From Streptomyces sp. SAI-135 (GTDB lineage Bacteria; Actinomycetota; Actinomycetes; Streptomycetales; Streptomycetaceae), in NCBI RefSeq assembly GCF_029893805.1, contig NZ_JARXYP010000002.1:7998001-8062000 (forward strand): a stretch of 64,000 nt of DNA. Direction: 5' to 3'. Positions 18,596-27,106 of this stretch are shown here, piece after piece; position 1 is the first letter of the stretch, and each line of letters begins with the position of its first letter. Below the pieces are notes generated by a model, which worked only from the letters and a program-made list of their open reading frames with translations, was not told the DNA's origin and searched no databases. The position numbers were made by a program, and so were the translations under genes.

Positions 18596-19881
18596 GTGCG
18601 GACTTCCTTCCCGAGCGAACCGTGCGTCCGGTCCAGCAGATCGTCGGCGGGGCAGCGGCCCCGGATCACATAGCGGTGCAGATACGCGCCCACGGCGTCG
18701 GTGACCCCGGTGGTGGCGCCCAGCCGGGGCAGGGCCTCCAGGGCCGCCGCGAAGCACGCGATCGCCGCCCCGTGCAGTTCCGGGTCGGCGAGGCCGTGGC
18801 GGGCCGCGTCGTTCCACAGCGGGTTGTGCGGGGCGGGCAGCGACAGGGTGCGTTCGGCCAGCGGTTTGACCACCCGGTAGGCGGTCTCGGCGGCCTCCGG
18901 GTCGTCGAACAGCGCCGCCGTCAGGGCGAGCGGGACGATCCAGCCGTCCTCGCCGGGCTGGGCGTCGATCATGCGCAGTTCCAGATGGCCGCGCGGTCTG
19001 ACCGGCGGGAACAGGGTCGAGACGTGGTAGTCGAGATCCTCCCGGGTCGGCTGGCGCGGCGTCCCCGACCTGGCCCACTCCCGGAAGGTGAGCCCTTCGG
19101 GGACGTCCCAGGGGCCGCTGTCCCGCCTCAGGCACATCACCGGCGCGTCCAGGACGTGCCGGGCCCAGGCGGTACGGGGGTCGGTGTCCAGGGACGGACC
19201 GCCGGCCCGGCCCTTGCCGATCTGCGTCCAGCGCAGCTGGCGGGTCGAGAGCCAGCCGGTGGGCTCGGAACGGGCGAGCGGGGAGTTGGCGAAGGCGGCC
19301 ACCAGGACCGGGCCCAGCTGGTGCGCCAGCCACCAGCGGCGTCCCAGGCCCAGGGGGCCGGGCTCCTCGTACCCCGCGTCCACGCACACCTGCACGGAGG
19401 CCGAGGTGCACATCATGGCGCGGCCTGCCGGTCCTGTGCGGTCCAGGCAGGTCTCCATGGCGTCGTAACGAGGTTCCCGCAGGTATCTGCGGGGCGGATG
19501 CCAGGGGTCGTGGCCGAGACCGACGAGGCCGAGACCGTGCTCGGCGAGGGCCGCCCGTACGGCGGCCAGGTCGGCGGAGACGGTACCGATGCACTCCATC
19601 AGGGAGTCGGCGGGCTGCGAGCTCAGCTCCAGCTGGCCGCCGGGTTCGACGGTGAGCGCCGCCTTCAGGGGCACGGTCCGCAGTGCGGCGTACGCCGCCG
19701 CGAGTCGTTCGGGTGTCACGGGGAGCCGCGGGTCGCGCAGCTCGTGGACGAGCCATTCCACTTCCACCCCGATGCGGCGGGGTGGGCCGGTCTTGAAGCA
19801 GATGCCCCGGACCAGAGCCTCGAGCTCTGCTTCGGGGAGCGACGTACGAGGCTTCGTACAGTCGCCCAGTGAGTCGGACAT
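18592..19881 (-). CDS. egtA: Glutamate-cysteine ligase EgtA
   Basis: A 429-residue GCS2-type ligase that makes gamma-glutamylcysteine for the EgtB reaction. Seen are GVEVEWLVHELRDP, MMCTSASVQVCVDAG and PVRPRGHLELRMIDAQPGEDGW. First gene of the egtABCD operon. I chose the ATG at MSDSLGDC because AGGAGG lies eight bases upstream; an in-frame ATG at 19908 would include that ribosome-binding site in the coding sequence. Confidence 0.93.
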   Translation of the reverse strand: MSDSLGDCTKPRTSLPEAELEALVRGICFKTGPPRRIGVEVEWLVHELRDPRLPVTPERLAAAYAALRTVPLKAALTVEPGGQLELSSQPADSLMECIGTVSADLAAVRAALAEHGLGLVGLGHDPWHPPRRYLREPRYDAMETCLDRTGPAGRAMMCTSASVQVCVDAGYEEPGPLGLGRRWWLAHQLGPVLVAAFANSPLARSEPTGWLSTRQLRWTQIGKGRAGGPSLDTDPRTAWARHVLDAPVMCLRRDSGPWDVPEGLTFREWARSGTPRQPTREDLDYHVSTLFPPVRPRGHLELRMIDAQPGEDGWIVPLALTAALFDDPEAAETAYRVVKPLAERTLSLPAPHNPLWNDAARHGLADPELHGAAIACFAAALEALPRLGATTGVTDAVGAYLHRYVIRGRCPADDLLDRTHGSLGKEVRT

Positions 19882-20045
19882 GTCGGGATCCTCCTGAGAT
19901 TCCACCATGCCACCGGTCCGGGGATCATGGTGGGTCGGACCGGCAACGCTCGTCCCACCCAAGACCCTCATCTCGTTCCGCACAAGGGGGCACATCCTTG
20001 CATTAGGGGCTGTGGATCTCCGTTCTCCCGGGGTTTTCGAGGTGT

Positions 20046-20071
20046 TTTCCGGTTCTGGCGGGTGCCGGAAA
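20046..20071. promoter_or_regulatory. Inverted repeat in the egtA-PARG divergent promoter region
   Basis: TTTCCGG and CCGGAAA are separated by 12 bases in the 290-bp divergent region, whose AT content is locally raised. It could be an operator for either gene; no family can be named. Confidence 0.3.
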
Positions 20072-20171
20072 CTCTGTTGCACCGCACCACCGGCATCACC
20101 CACGATTCCTGCATGGGCACAACGGGGGAGACCGCGCGACGTGCGGTCATGGCGCTCACGGGGGTGGCGCC

Positions 20172-20999
20172 ATGAGCGCGCGTCTGCGCGCGATCGCGCA
20201 GGAGACGGAACGGATCGTCGCGGCGGGGCACTACCGCGCGCCGGACGGGCGCGAGGTCTCCGTGGCCGCCGCGATCGAGGCGGCGCGGGCGGGGACGCGG
20301 ATGTACGGCCCGGAGCCCGTGCCGGTGCCGGACTTCACCGCCGTGCACACGCGCTTCGAGGTCACGGCGGAGAGCAGCCTGGAAGCGGCCCGCCGGCTCG
20401 GCGGCCGGACGGCCGTGCTGAACTTCGCCTCGGCCCGCAATCCGGGCGGCGGGTACCTGAACGGCGCCCAGGCCCAGGAAGAGGCCCTGTGCCGTGCCTC
20501 CGCCCTGTACACCTGCCAGCTCCGGGCCCGCGAGTTCTACGACCACCACCGGGCCCACCGCGACCCGTTCTACACCGACCGGGTCATCCACTCACCGGGC
20601 GTGCCCGTCTTCCGGGACGACCGCGGCGACCTGCTGGACCCGGCGTACCTCGTGGGCTTCCTGACCGCGGCCGCCCCGAACGCGGGAGTGGTCCGGCGGA
20701 CGGCACCCGAGCGTGTCGCCGAGCTGCCGGCAGCGCTCGCGGCACGGGCCGAGCGGGTGCTCTCGGTGGCCGTGGCGCAGGGGTACCGGCGGCTGGTCCT
20801 CGGTGCCTGGGGCTGCGGGGTCTTCCAGAACGACCCCGCACAGGTGGCGGGGGCGTTCCGGACACTGCTCGCCCCCGGCGGACGGTTCGGCGGTGCCTTC
20901 GAGCACGTGGTGTTCGGGGTGCTGGACCGGACGCGGGGAGCGGTGGTGCGGGAAGCGTTCGCACGGGCGTTCGCGGAGCCCGTGCCGCAGCGGGGCTAA
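20172..20999 (+). CDS. Bacterial poly(ADP-ribose) glycohydrolase-like protein (TIGR02452)
   Basis: A 275-residue macrodomain protein of the microbial PARG type. The signature GGG-x-QEE is visible: FASARNPGGGYLNGAQAQEEALC. Further family blocks are VIHSPGVPVFRDD and LVLGAWGCGVFQNDP. Family role: removal of ADP-ribose chains or of NAD-derived ADP-ribose adducts. The C-terminal codons are echoed in the two degenerate copies that follow the stop. It converges with a PemK-like gene. Confidence 0.87.
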   Translation: MSARLRAIAQETERIVAAGHYRAPDGREVSVAAAIEAARAGTRMYGPEPVPVPDFTAVHTRFEVTAESSLEAARRLGGRTAVLNFASARNPGGGYLNGAQAQEEALCRASALYTCQLRAREFYDHHRAHRDPFYTDRVIHSPGVPVFRDDRGDLLDPAYLVGFLTAAAPNAGVVRRTAPERVAELPAALAARAERVLSVAVAQGYRRLVLGAWGCGVFQNDPAQVAGAFRTLLAPGGRFGGAFEHVVFGVLDRTRGAVVREAFARAFAEPVPQRG

Positions 21000-21113
21000 C
21001 GGTCAGGAGGCGTTCGTACGCGTTCGCGGGCCCGTGCCGCGGCGGGGCCGGCGGTCAGGAGGTCTTCGTACGGGCCTTCGCGGGCCCCGTACCACGGCCG
21101 GGCCGGCGGTCAG
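20952..21113. repeat. Three degenerate 52-55-bp tandem copies of the PARG gene 3' end
   Basis: The last 15 codons of the PARG gene plus stop and GGTCAG (20952-21006) are followed by two related copies (21007-21058 and 21059-21113). All share the pattern GAGGCGTTCGTACG...GCGTTCGCGGGCCCGTGCCGC...GGTCAG. Copy 3 ends in the stop codon of the convergent PemK-like gene. The divergence between copies indicates old duplication. Confidence 0.85.
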
Positions 21114-21556
21114 GTCCAGCCGTACCGCTCGTGCAGCCGCTGCCTGACCAGGTTGAACCGGCCCCGGTCCAGCGCGCACGCCTCCCGGCGCATGCCGGCC
21201 TCGTGGAGGCGCAGGATGCGGTCGACGTCCACCCAGGAGTCCCGGCCGGTCCGGTCCCAGGGGCCGCCGCCGATCGGCACCCACTCCCGGTCCCCGTCGT
21301 GCCGCTTGCTCGACAGCTGGACGGCGAGGACGGTGCCGGCCGCCTCCCGGGCCACCACGAGCACGGGACGGTCCTTGCCGCGGCCGTCGTTCTCCTCGAA
21401 GGGCACCCAGGTCCACACGATCTCGCCGGGGTCGGGGTCGCCGTCGTGCGCGGGGGAGTACTCGGTGCGCACCCGGCCCACCTCGCGGGGGTCGGCCTCG
21501 GTGGTGGCGGTGGCGCCGAAGCGGCCGGGGACGTTCTCATCGGTAAACGCAGTCAC
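21110..21556 (-). CDS. PemK/MazF-like protein
   Basis: A 148-residue protein whose core GEIVWTWVPFEENDGRGKDRPVLVVARE, then VLAVQLSSKRHD and SWVDVDRILRL, fits the CcdB/PemK barrel of MazF-type RNases. MazF toxins are usually ~110 residues and sit beside an antitoxin; here no antitoxin gene is adjacent and there is a 35-residue N-terminal extension. It may be a solitary housekeeping PemK-like protein, as is common in streptomycetes. Toxicity is not implied. Confidence 0.65.
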   Translation of the reverse strand: MTAFTDENVPGRFGATATTEADPREVGRVRTEYSPAHDGDPDPGEIVWTWVPFEENDGRGKDRPVLVVAREAAGTVLAVQLSSKRHDGDREWVPIGGGPWDRTGRDSWVDVDRILRLHEAGMRREACALDRGRFNLVRQRLHERYGWT

Positions 21557-21607
21557 GGGGGCACCTTATGGCGTCCGCCGAACCGGGGGAGTAGTACGGT
21601 CGGTCGG

Positions 21608-22024
21608 ATGAACGAAGCGGCGGGCGCGGTCACCTTCGTGTGGCTCGGGATGGTGCTGGCGATCTCCTTCCTGGAGGCGCCGCTGAAGTTCCGTGCCCCG
21701 GGAGTGACGATCCAGGTCGGTCTGGGCATCGGCCGCCTGGTCTTCCGGGCCCTGAACCTGGTGGAGAGCGTCCTGGCCGCCGCGGTGGCCGTACTGGTCG
21801 CCGTCGGCGACGCACCGGCCCCGGTCATCGCGTGGACCGTGGCGGTGCTGGTGCTGCTCGTCGGTCAACTCGCCGTGGTCCGGCCCCGGTTGAACCGCCG
21901 CTCCGACCGTGTCCTGGCCGGCGAGGACCTGCCCCGCTCGCGCGGACACCTCGTCTACATCGCCTTCGAGATCGCGAAGGTCCTCGCCCTGACCGGCCTG
22001 GGTGCCACCCTGCTCGCGCGGTGA
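21608..22024 (+). CDS. Small four-helix membrane protein, unknown function
   Basis: A 138-residue protein with about four predicted transmembrane helices (near residues 8-25, 45-67, 75-90 and 115-135). A charged loop RPRLNRRSDRVLAGEDLPRSRGH precedes the last helix. It resembles conserved uncharacterised actinobacterial membrane proteins. It diverges from the PemK-like gene by about 50 bp and ends at a strong bidirectional terminator. Confidence 0.7.
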   Translation: MNEAAGAVTFVWLGMVLAISFLEAPLKFRAPGVTIQVGLGIGRLVFRALNLVESVLAAAVAVLVAVGDAPAPVIAWTVAVLVLLVGQLAVVRPRLNRRSDRVLAGEDLPRSRGHLVYIAFEIAKVLALTGLGATLLAR

Positions 22025-22028
22025 ACGC

Positions 22029-22070
22029 GGGCGGTCCGGGGCCCTTGCCGTAAAGGGCCCCGGACCGCCC
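22029..22070. terminator. Bidirectional terminator, 18-bp perfect stem
   Basis: Left arm 22029-22046 and right arm 22053-22070 are exact reverse complements (GGGCGGTCCGGGGCCCTT pattern) with a 6-nt loop, between converging genes. Confidence 0.9.
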
Positions 22071-22075
22071 GTCCC

Positions 22076-23569
22076 CTACTCCTGGACCGGCACCTTCTGG
22101 GCGGGCGGCGGCGCGGCCACCCCGTTGAGCGAAGTGCCGGTGGGCGTCTGCCCGTTCTGGTTCATCGACGCCAGCAGCTGACGGGCCAGGCCCAGTCCGG
22201 TGCCGCCCATGGTGAGCGCCTTGGCGAACATGTCCGCCATGCCGTCGGCGCCGTTGAGCACCACCATGTTGTCGACGTTGCCGAACGCGGACGCGCCCGC
22301 CTTGACGATCTCCGGCCAGTTCTCGGCCAGTTGCTGGGCGACCACCGCCTCCTGGTTCTCGGCGAGCGCGGCGGCGCGGGCCTTGATGGCCTCCGCCTCC
22401 GCGAGACCCTTCGCCTTCGCGGCCTCCGCCTCGGCCAGGCCCCTGGCCTGGGCCGCGGCGGCCTCGGCCTCACCGGTGGCCCGGGTGGACGCGGCCATGG
22501 CCGTGCCCCGCGCCTTGGTCGCCTCGGCCTCGGCACCCGCGGCCGTCTTGACCCGGGTGGCCTCGGCGGCCGCCGCGAGCTCGGTCTCCTTCGCCTTGGC
22601 CTCGGCCGCGGAGATCCGCGCGTCGCGCTCCGCCTCGGCGAGCGTGCGCTTCTCGTAGGCCTTGGCGTCCGCCGGCTTGCGGACGTCGGCCTGGAGCTGC
22701 TGTTCGCGCCGGTGCGCCTCGAGTTCGGCGACCCTGGTCTCCTGGACGACGACCTCCTGCCGGGCGGCGGCGTCGGCGAGCGGCCCTGCCTGGCGCGCCT
22801 TGGCGCCCGCCTTGTCGCGCTCGGCCTGGTAGCCGGCCTGCAGGATCTCGCTGTCCCGGGTGGCCTGCGCCATCCGCGCGAACGACTGCTGTTCGGCCTC
22901 GGTGGCCAGCCGGTTCGCCTCGGCCTGCGCGATGCGCGCGTCCCGCTGGACGGCCGCCGCGTGCGGCATCGCCAGGTTCTGGATGTACCCGGTCGGGTCC
23001 TCGATCTCGTGGATCTGGAGGGAGTCCACGATGAGCCCCAGCTTCTCCATCTCGGTGCCGCAGGCGGCCCGGGTCTGCCCGGTGAGCTTCTCCCGGTCCC
23101 GGATCATGTCCTCGACGGTCAACCCGCCGACGATGGACCGCAGATGACCGGCGAACACGTTGTGCACCCGCTCGGACATCAGTTTCTGCTGGTCGAGGAA
23201 CCGGCGACCGGCGTTGGCGATCGACACGAAGTCGTCGCCCACCTTGAAGATGACCACGCCCCGTACCTTGAGCGGAATGCCCTGGTGGGTCACGCAGTCC
23301 ACGTGCAGTTCGGTCTCGTTCAGGTCGAGCGAGAGCTTGCGCACCGCCTGCACACCGGGCAGCACCAAAGTGCCGCGCCCGGTGACGATGCGGAATCCCA
23401 TGCCCTCCTCGAGGCCCTCGGTCCTGTGCTTGGAACCAGAGATGATCAGTGCCTCGTTGGGTTCCGCGACACGCCACATCATCTTGAACAGACCGATCAG
23501 AACGGCGACGGCAGCTACGGCCACCCCCGCCACGACGCCGACAACCATCGGCATACGCCCCCTTTGCAT
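22076..23569 (-). CDS. Flotillin-like SPFH protein
   Basis: A 497-residue flotillin. One N-terminal transmembrane segment (MVVGVVAGVAVAAVAVLIGLF) is followed by an SPFH/band-7 domain (about 40-220) and a long alanine/glutamate-rich coiled coil with repeats such as AEAEAAKAKGLAEAEAIKA, then a low-complexity tail. Flotillins scaffold membrane microdomains. I chose the ATG after GAAAGGGCACC; an ATG five codons later (23554) is equally possible. The small OB-fold gene upstream on the same strand is a likely partner. Confidence 0.9.
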   Translation of the reverse strand: MQRGRMPMVVGVVAGVAVAAVAVLIGLFKMMWRVAEPNEALIISGSKHRTEGLEEGMGFRIVTGRGTLVLPGVQAVRKLSLDLNETELHVDCVTHQGIPLKVRGVVIFKVGDDFVSIANAGRRFLDQQKLMSERVHNVFAGHLRSIVGGLTVEDMIRDREKLTGQTRAACGTEMEKLGLIVDSLQIHEIEDPTGYIQNLAMPHAAAVQRDARIAQAEANRLATEAEQQSFARMAQATRDSEILQAGYQAERDKAGAKARQAGPLADAAARQEVVVQETRVAELEAHRREQQLQADVRKPADAKAYEKRTLAEAERDARISAAEAKAKETELAAAAEATRVKTAAGAEAEATKARGTAMAASTRATGEAEAAAAQARGLAEAEAAKAKGLAEAEAIKARAAALAENQEAVVAQQLAENWPEIVKAGASAFGNVDNMVVLNGADGMADMFAKALTMGGTGLGLARQLLASMNQNGQTPTGTSLNGVAAPPPAQKVPVQE

Positions 23570-23687
23570 GGTGCCCTTTCGGCACCGAACGAAGGGAGTG
23601 TGCGCCTGTTCGAGGCCCGGGAGAAGACGTCGGCGCATCCTTGTCGAAACCTTGATGCACGCGCCTCTCACGTGCGCGTGAGCAGGC

Positions 23688-23906
23688 TCAACTGTCGTAT
23701 GCCGCCTGTACGTAGACCGTCCTCGGCGGCAGGTACTCCACCACCATGACGACCGTGCCCCGCTCGATCCGGTCGGTGCCGGAGGCGGGGTAGGCGAGGA
23801 AGTGCTCGGCGCCGCCCCGCACCCGGACGATCACCTCGCCGACGAGCCCCGGCCCGATCGTCCCCGTGACCCGCCCCATGAGCCCGACCATCGACGCATC
23901 GTCCAT
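23688..23906 (-). CDS. Small NfeD-C-like OB-fold protein
   Basis: About 72 residues (MDDASMVGLMGRVTGTIGPG start; an ATG two codons earlier also exists). The sequence GLMGRVTGTIGPGLVGEVIVRVRGG...GTVVMVVEYLPPRTVYV looks like the soluble NfeD C-terminal OB fold that usually accompanies SPFH proteins. No membrane segment. It precedes the flotillin gene by 118 bp on the same strand. Confidence 0.72.
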   Translation of the reverse strand: MDDASMVGLMGRVTGTIGPGLVGEVIVRVRGGAEHFLAYPASGTDRIERGTVVMVVEYLPPRTVYVQAAYDS

Positions 23907-23931
23907 GGTCACAGGGTACGGGCCGGGGTGC

Positions 23932-25356
23932 TCACGCGGCCGGTGAATCCGCGGTGACGCCGGGCCGCGGCCACCGCTCGTGCCAGCGCAGTTCGACCTC
24001 CAGTTGCGAGGCGAGGGAGAGCAGGAGCGGCTCGCTGTTCGCGGGGCCGAGCAGCTGGGCGCCGACGGGCAGTCCGCCGTCGACGAACCCGGCGGGGACG
24101 TTGACCCCGGGCCACCCCAGCACGTTCCAGGGCCAGGCGTAGGGGCAGGCCGCGATCATCGCGCGGTCCGTGGCCAGCCCGCCCAGCCGGAGCATCGCCC
24201 CGATGCGCGGCGGGGGAGCGGCCGTCGTCGGGGCGAGGACGACGTCGTACGACGTGAAGAACCCGCCGATACGGCGGTGCAGGAGCGCCTCCGCGCGCCG
24301 CGCCGCCCTGAGCGGGACCCCGCCGAGCAGTCCGCCGAGCCGGGCCGCGTCCCGGGTGCGGCGGTCCAGGAGCGCCGGGAAGGGAGCCTCCCGCACCCGT
24401 TCGGCGAGACCGACGGTGGCGCGGGGGACGAAGGTGAGCCCGATCTGGCCGTACGGCGGATCGGCCTCCTCGACGGTGTGCCCCAAGGCCCCCAGTTTCT
24501 CGGCGAGTTCGACGACCCGCGCCCGCACGTCCGGCTGGAGTCTGGCGGGCAGCGCGGTGAACGGCGGCTTCAGCGCGAGCGCGATGCGCAGCCGGCCGGG
24601 ATCGCGGCCGACCGCCGCGGAGGCGTCGACGGCGGGCGGACGGTGCGGGTCCAGGACGTGGTTGCCGCTCGCCGCGTCGAGCAGCAGGGCCGCGTCGGCG
24701 ACCGTGCGGGCGAGTGTGCCGTTGACGGTGATGCCCTGGAAGGACTCGCCGCGGGGCCAGGTGGAGATGCGGCCGCGCTGCGGCTTGATGCCGATGAGAT
24801 GGGTCCAGGAAGCGGGGATGCGGACCGACCCGGCTCCGTCCGAGCCGAGCGCGGCGGGCACGAGACCGGCGGCGACGGCCGCGGCGGACCCGCCGGAGGA
24901 GCCGCCCGGCGTGTGTTCCGGGCTCCACGGGTTGCGGGTGGCGCCGAAGGCCGGTCCCTCGGTGAACGGCCACTGCCCGAACTCGCAGGTGTTGGTCTTG
25001 CCGACCACCACGGCCCCGGCCGCGCGCAGCCGCCGTACCGCCTCACCGTCCCTGGCGACGGCCGGGAACTCGCCCCGGCAGCCGAACGCGGTGGGTTCAC
25101 CGGCCACGTCCATGTCGTCCTTGACGGCGACGGGCACGCCGAGCAGGGGTTTGCGTACGCCTGCGGCCAGTCGGGCGTCCGCGGCCTCGGCCTCGGCGAG
25201 GGCGGTTTCGGTCCGTACGATCCGGAAGGCGTTGAGCGTCTCCTGGCTGCCGTCGATCCGTGCCAGGGTCTGCTCGACGAGTGCCCGGGAGGTGACCGTG
25301 CCGTCGGCCAGCGCACGGGCGGTCTCCACCAGGCCTGCGGAACGGTCGTACGCCAT
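23932..25356 (-). CDS. Amidase-signature family hydrolase
   Basis: A 474-residue amidase. The Ser-cisSer-Lys triad is visible: VAVKDDMDVAG gives Lys, and TPGGSSGGSAAAVAAG holds the two serines, with SDGAGSVRIPA around the nucleophile. Family role: hydrolysis of an amide; the substrate cannot be told. The chosen start, MAYDRSAG, is the last ATG before the conserved N-terminal helix; extending upstream would add about 200 residues of promoter-like sequence. It diverges from the GH43 gene. Confidence 0.9.
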   Translation of the reverse strand: MAYDRSAGLVETARALADGTVTSRALVEQTLARIDGSQETLNAFRIVRTETALAEAEAADARLAAGVRKPLLGVPVAVKDDMDVAGEPTAFGCRGEFPAVARDGEAVRRLRAAGAVVVGKTNTCEFGQWPFTEGPAFGATRNPWSPEHTPGGSSGGSAAAVAAGLVPAALGSDGAGSVRIPASWTHLIGIKPQRGRISTWPRGESFQGITVNGTLARTVADAALLLDAASGNHVLDPHRPPAVDASAAVGRDPGRLRIALALKPPFTALPARLQPDVRARVVELAEKLGALGHTVEEADPPYGQIGLTFVPRATVGLAERVREAPFPALLDRRTRDAARLGGLLGGVPLRAARRAEALLHRRIGGFFTSYDVVLAPTTAAPPPRIGAMLRLGGLATDRAMIAACPYAWPWNVLGWPGVNVPAGFVDGGLPVGAQLLGPANSEPLLLSLASQLEVELRWHERWPRPGVTADSPAA

Positions 25357-25442
25357 ACGGTCCACCTCCGGGACGCCGGAACTCCGGGACTTCGGGACTC
25401 CGGGCTCCGGGCCGACGTTGTCTACTGAACGGTAACGTCGGA

Positions 25443-25450
25443 AAGCGCTT
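25443..25450. promoter_or_regulatory. Possible LacI-family operator upstream of the GH43 gene
   Basis: AAGCGCTT is a perfect 8-bp palindrome in GGAAAGCGCTTCGCC, like the central part of many LacI-family sugar-gene operators in actinobacteria. It lies 195 bp before the glycosidase start in a 288-bp divergent region. The core is short, so chance is possible. Confidence 0.35.
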
Positions 25451-25644
25451 CGCCGGAACGGCCCTCGTGGGAGCGGCGGTTCGGGCGGGCGCCACAGCTG
25501 CCTCACGTGGCTCGGCAGGTCCTGCGCAAAGCATTGACGCGTGCAAGTCACAGCCTTACCTTCTGATCGACTTCCCGAACCGTGTTCGATATGTCGGACA
25601 TGCAGAGCCGCGCTGTCCGTGTCCTTGCCCCAGGGAGAGCCGCC

Positions 25645-27024
25645 GTGACCACACGACCCCCCACGCCGTCCCGTCGCACCCTGCTGCGCGCGATGACGGC
25701 CCTGCCCGCCTCCGCCGTCCTGCTGGGCGGACTGCCCGGCGCGGCCTTCGCCGCCGCCCCGCCCAGCGGCTCGGCCACCCGCTACACGATCGTGCCGTTC
25801 CTCAACAGCAACGACGGCACCGTCAACGTCTACCAGTCCGACGACGCCACGGACTTCCGGCTGCTCAAGTCCTCCGCCTACACGCCGCCCAGCAACAGGA
25901 TCCGCGACGCGAGCGTCTTCAGGCACACCGACGGCTACTACTACCTCACGTACACGACCCACACCTGGCAGGACGTCAGCACCACGATCGGCTTCGCACG
26001 CAGCTCCGACCGGGCCAACTGGACCTTCCTGTACGACTACACGGTCCCGATCGCCAACCTGTCCCGCGCGTGGGCGCCGGAGTGGTTCGTCGACAGCGAC
26101 GGCAGCGTCAACGTCATCGTGTCCTGCTCGGTCACCAGCGACGAGTGGATCTTCACTCCGTACCGGCTGAAGGCCACCAACTCCGCGCTGACGGCCTGGA
26201 GTTCACCGGTGGCTCTGTCCGGCATCGGCGCGAACCACATCGACACGTACATCGTGAAGGCCGGCTCGACCTACCACGCCTTCACGAAGAACGAGACGAC
26301 GAAGTACATCGAGTACGCGACGGCATCCTCCCTGACCGGGCCCTACACGATCTCCCGGACGGGCGACTGGGCCGGCTGGGGCAGCTATCGCGAGGGCCCG
26401 TCCGTGATCCAGCTCGACAACGGCGCCTGGCGGATCTTCTTCGACGGCTACGGCGACGGGAACTACTACTACAGCGACAGCTACGACACCTTCGCCACCT
26501 GGTCGGCCCCGACCGCGCTGCCGGTGGTCTCCGGCACCGCCCGCCACTTCACGGTCATCAAGGAGACGGTGTCCGGCGGACCTTCGCTCGCGAAGAACGT
26601 CACGCGTTCCTTCCAGTCGGCCAACTACCCGACCCGGTACTGGCAGAACCAGTCCGCCCTGCTCAACCTCCCGGTGGTGACCGCCTCCAGCACGGCCGCC
26701 GAGAAGTCGGCGTCCACCTTCACGGTCGTCGCGGGCCTCGCCGACGCGGGCGGCTGCTCCTTCCGCGACTCCTCGGGCAACTACCTGCGCCACTGGGACT
26801 TCCGCGGCCGCTTCGACCCCAACGACGGCACGTCGACCTTCGCCAAGGACGCGACGTTCATCGCCCGCACGGGTTCGTCCTCGGGGGCGATCCGCTGGGA
26901 GTCGTACAACTATCCCGGGTACTACCTGCGCCACTACAACTACCAGCTCCGGGTGGAACGGACCGCGGGGACGGATCTGTTCCGGCAGGACAGTTCCTTC
27001 GTGCCGGTGGCTGCCTGGGGCTGA
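25645..27024 (+). CDS. Tat-exported GH43-like glycosidase with AbfB arabinose-binding domain
   Basis: A 459-residue secreted enzyme. The N-terminus SRRTLLRAMTALPASAVLLG with cleavage near AAFAAAP is a twin-arginine signal. Residues ~45-310 resemble five-bladed beta-propeller GH43/62 arabinan-active enzymes (DASVFRHTDGYYYLTYT, RAWAPEWFVD, REGPSVIQLDNGAWRIFFDGY). Residues ~325-455 form an AbfB/CBM42 domain (RSFQSANYPTRYW, NYPGYYLRHYNYQLRVE). Expected role: release of arabinose from arabinan or arabinoxylan outside the cell. The GTG start is supported by GGGAG seven bases upstream. Confidence 0.85.
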   Translation: MTTRPPTPSRRTLLRAMTALPASAVLLGGLPGAAFAAAPPSGSATRYTIVPFLNSNDGTVNVYQSDDATDFRLLKSSAYTPPSNRIRDASVFRHTDGYYYLTYTTHTWQDVSTTIGFARSSDRANWTFLYDYTVPIANLSRAWAPEWFVDSDGSVNVIVSCSVTSDEWIFTPYRLKATNSALTAWSSPVALSGIGANHIDTYIVKAGSTYHAFTKNETTKYIEYATASSLTGPYTISRTGDWAGWGSYREGPSVIQLDNGAWRIFFDGYGDGNYYYSDSYDTFATWSAPTALPVVSGTARHFTVIKETVSGGPSLAKNVTRSFQSANYPTRYWQNQSALLNLPVVTASSTAAEKSASTFTVVAGLADAGGCSFRDSSGNYLRHWDFRGRFDPNDGTSTFAKDATFIARTGSSSGAIRWESYNYPGYYLRHYNYQLRVERTAGTDLFRQDSSFVPVAAWG

Positions 27025-27106
27025 GCCCTTGTGAGGGGGTGCGGCCCTGGCGTTCGGTGCAGGAGGCTCCCGGGAATGAACGCCGACCTTGATTGTTGAA
27101 AGCGGT

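Noticed and set aside
21110..21556. PemK-like gene as a complete toxin-antitoxin system
   Set aside because: No antitoxin-sized frame with a DNA-binding motif lies next to it.
23932..25962. Amidase extended to 676 codons
   Set aside because: The added N-terminus would cross the divergent promoter and part of the GH43 signal-peptide region and has no family match.
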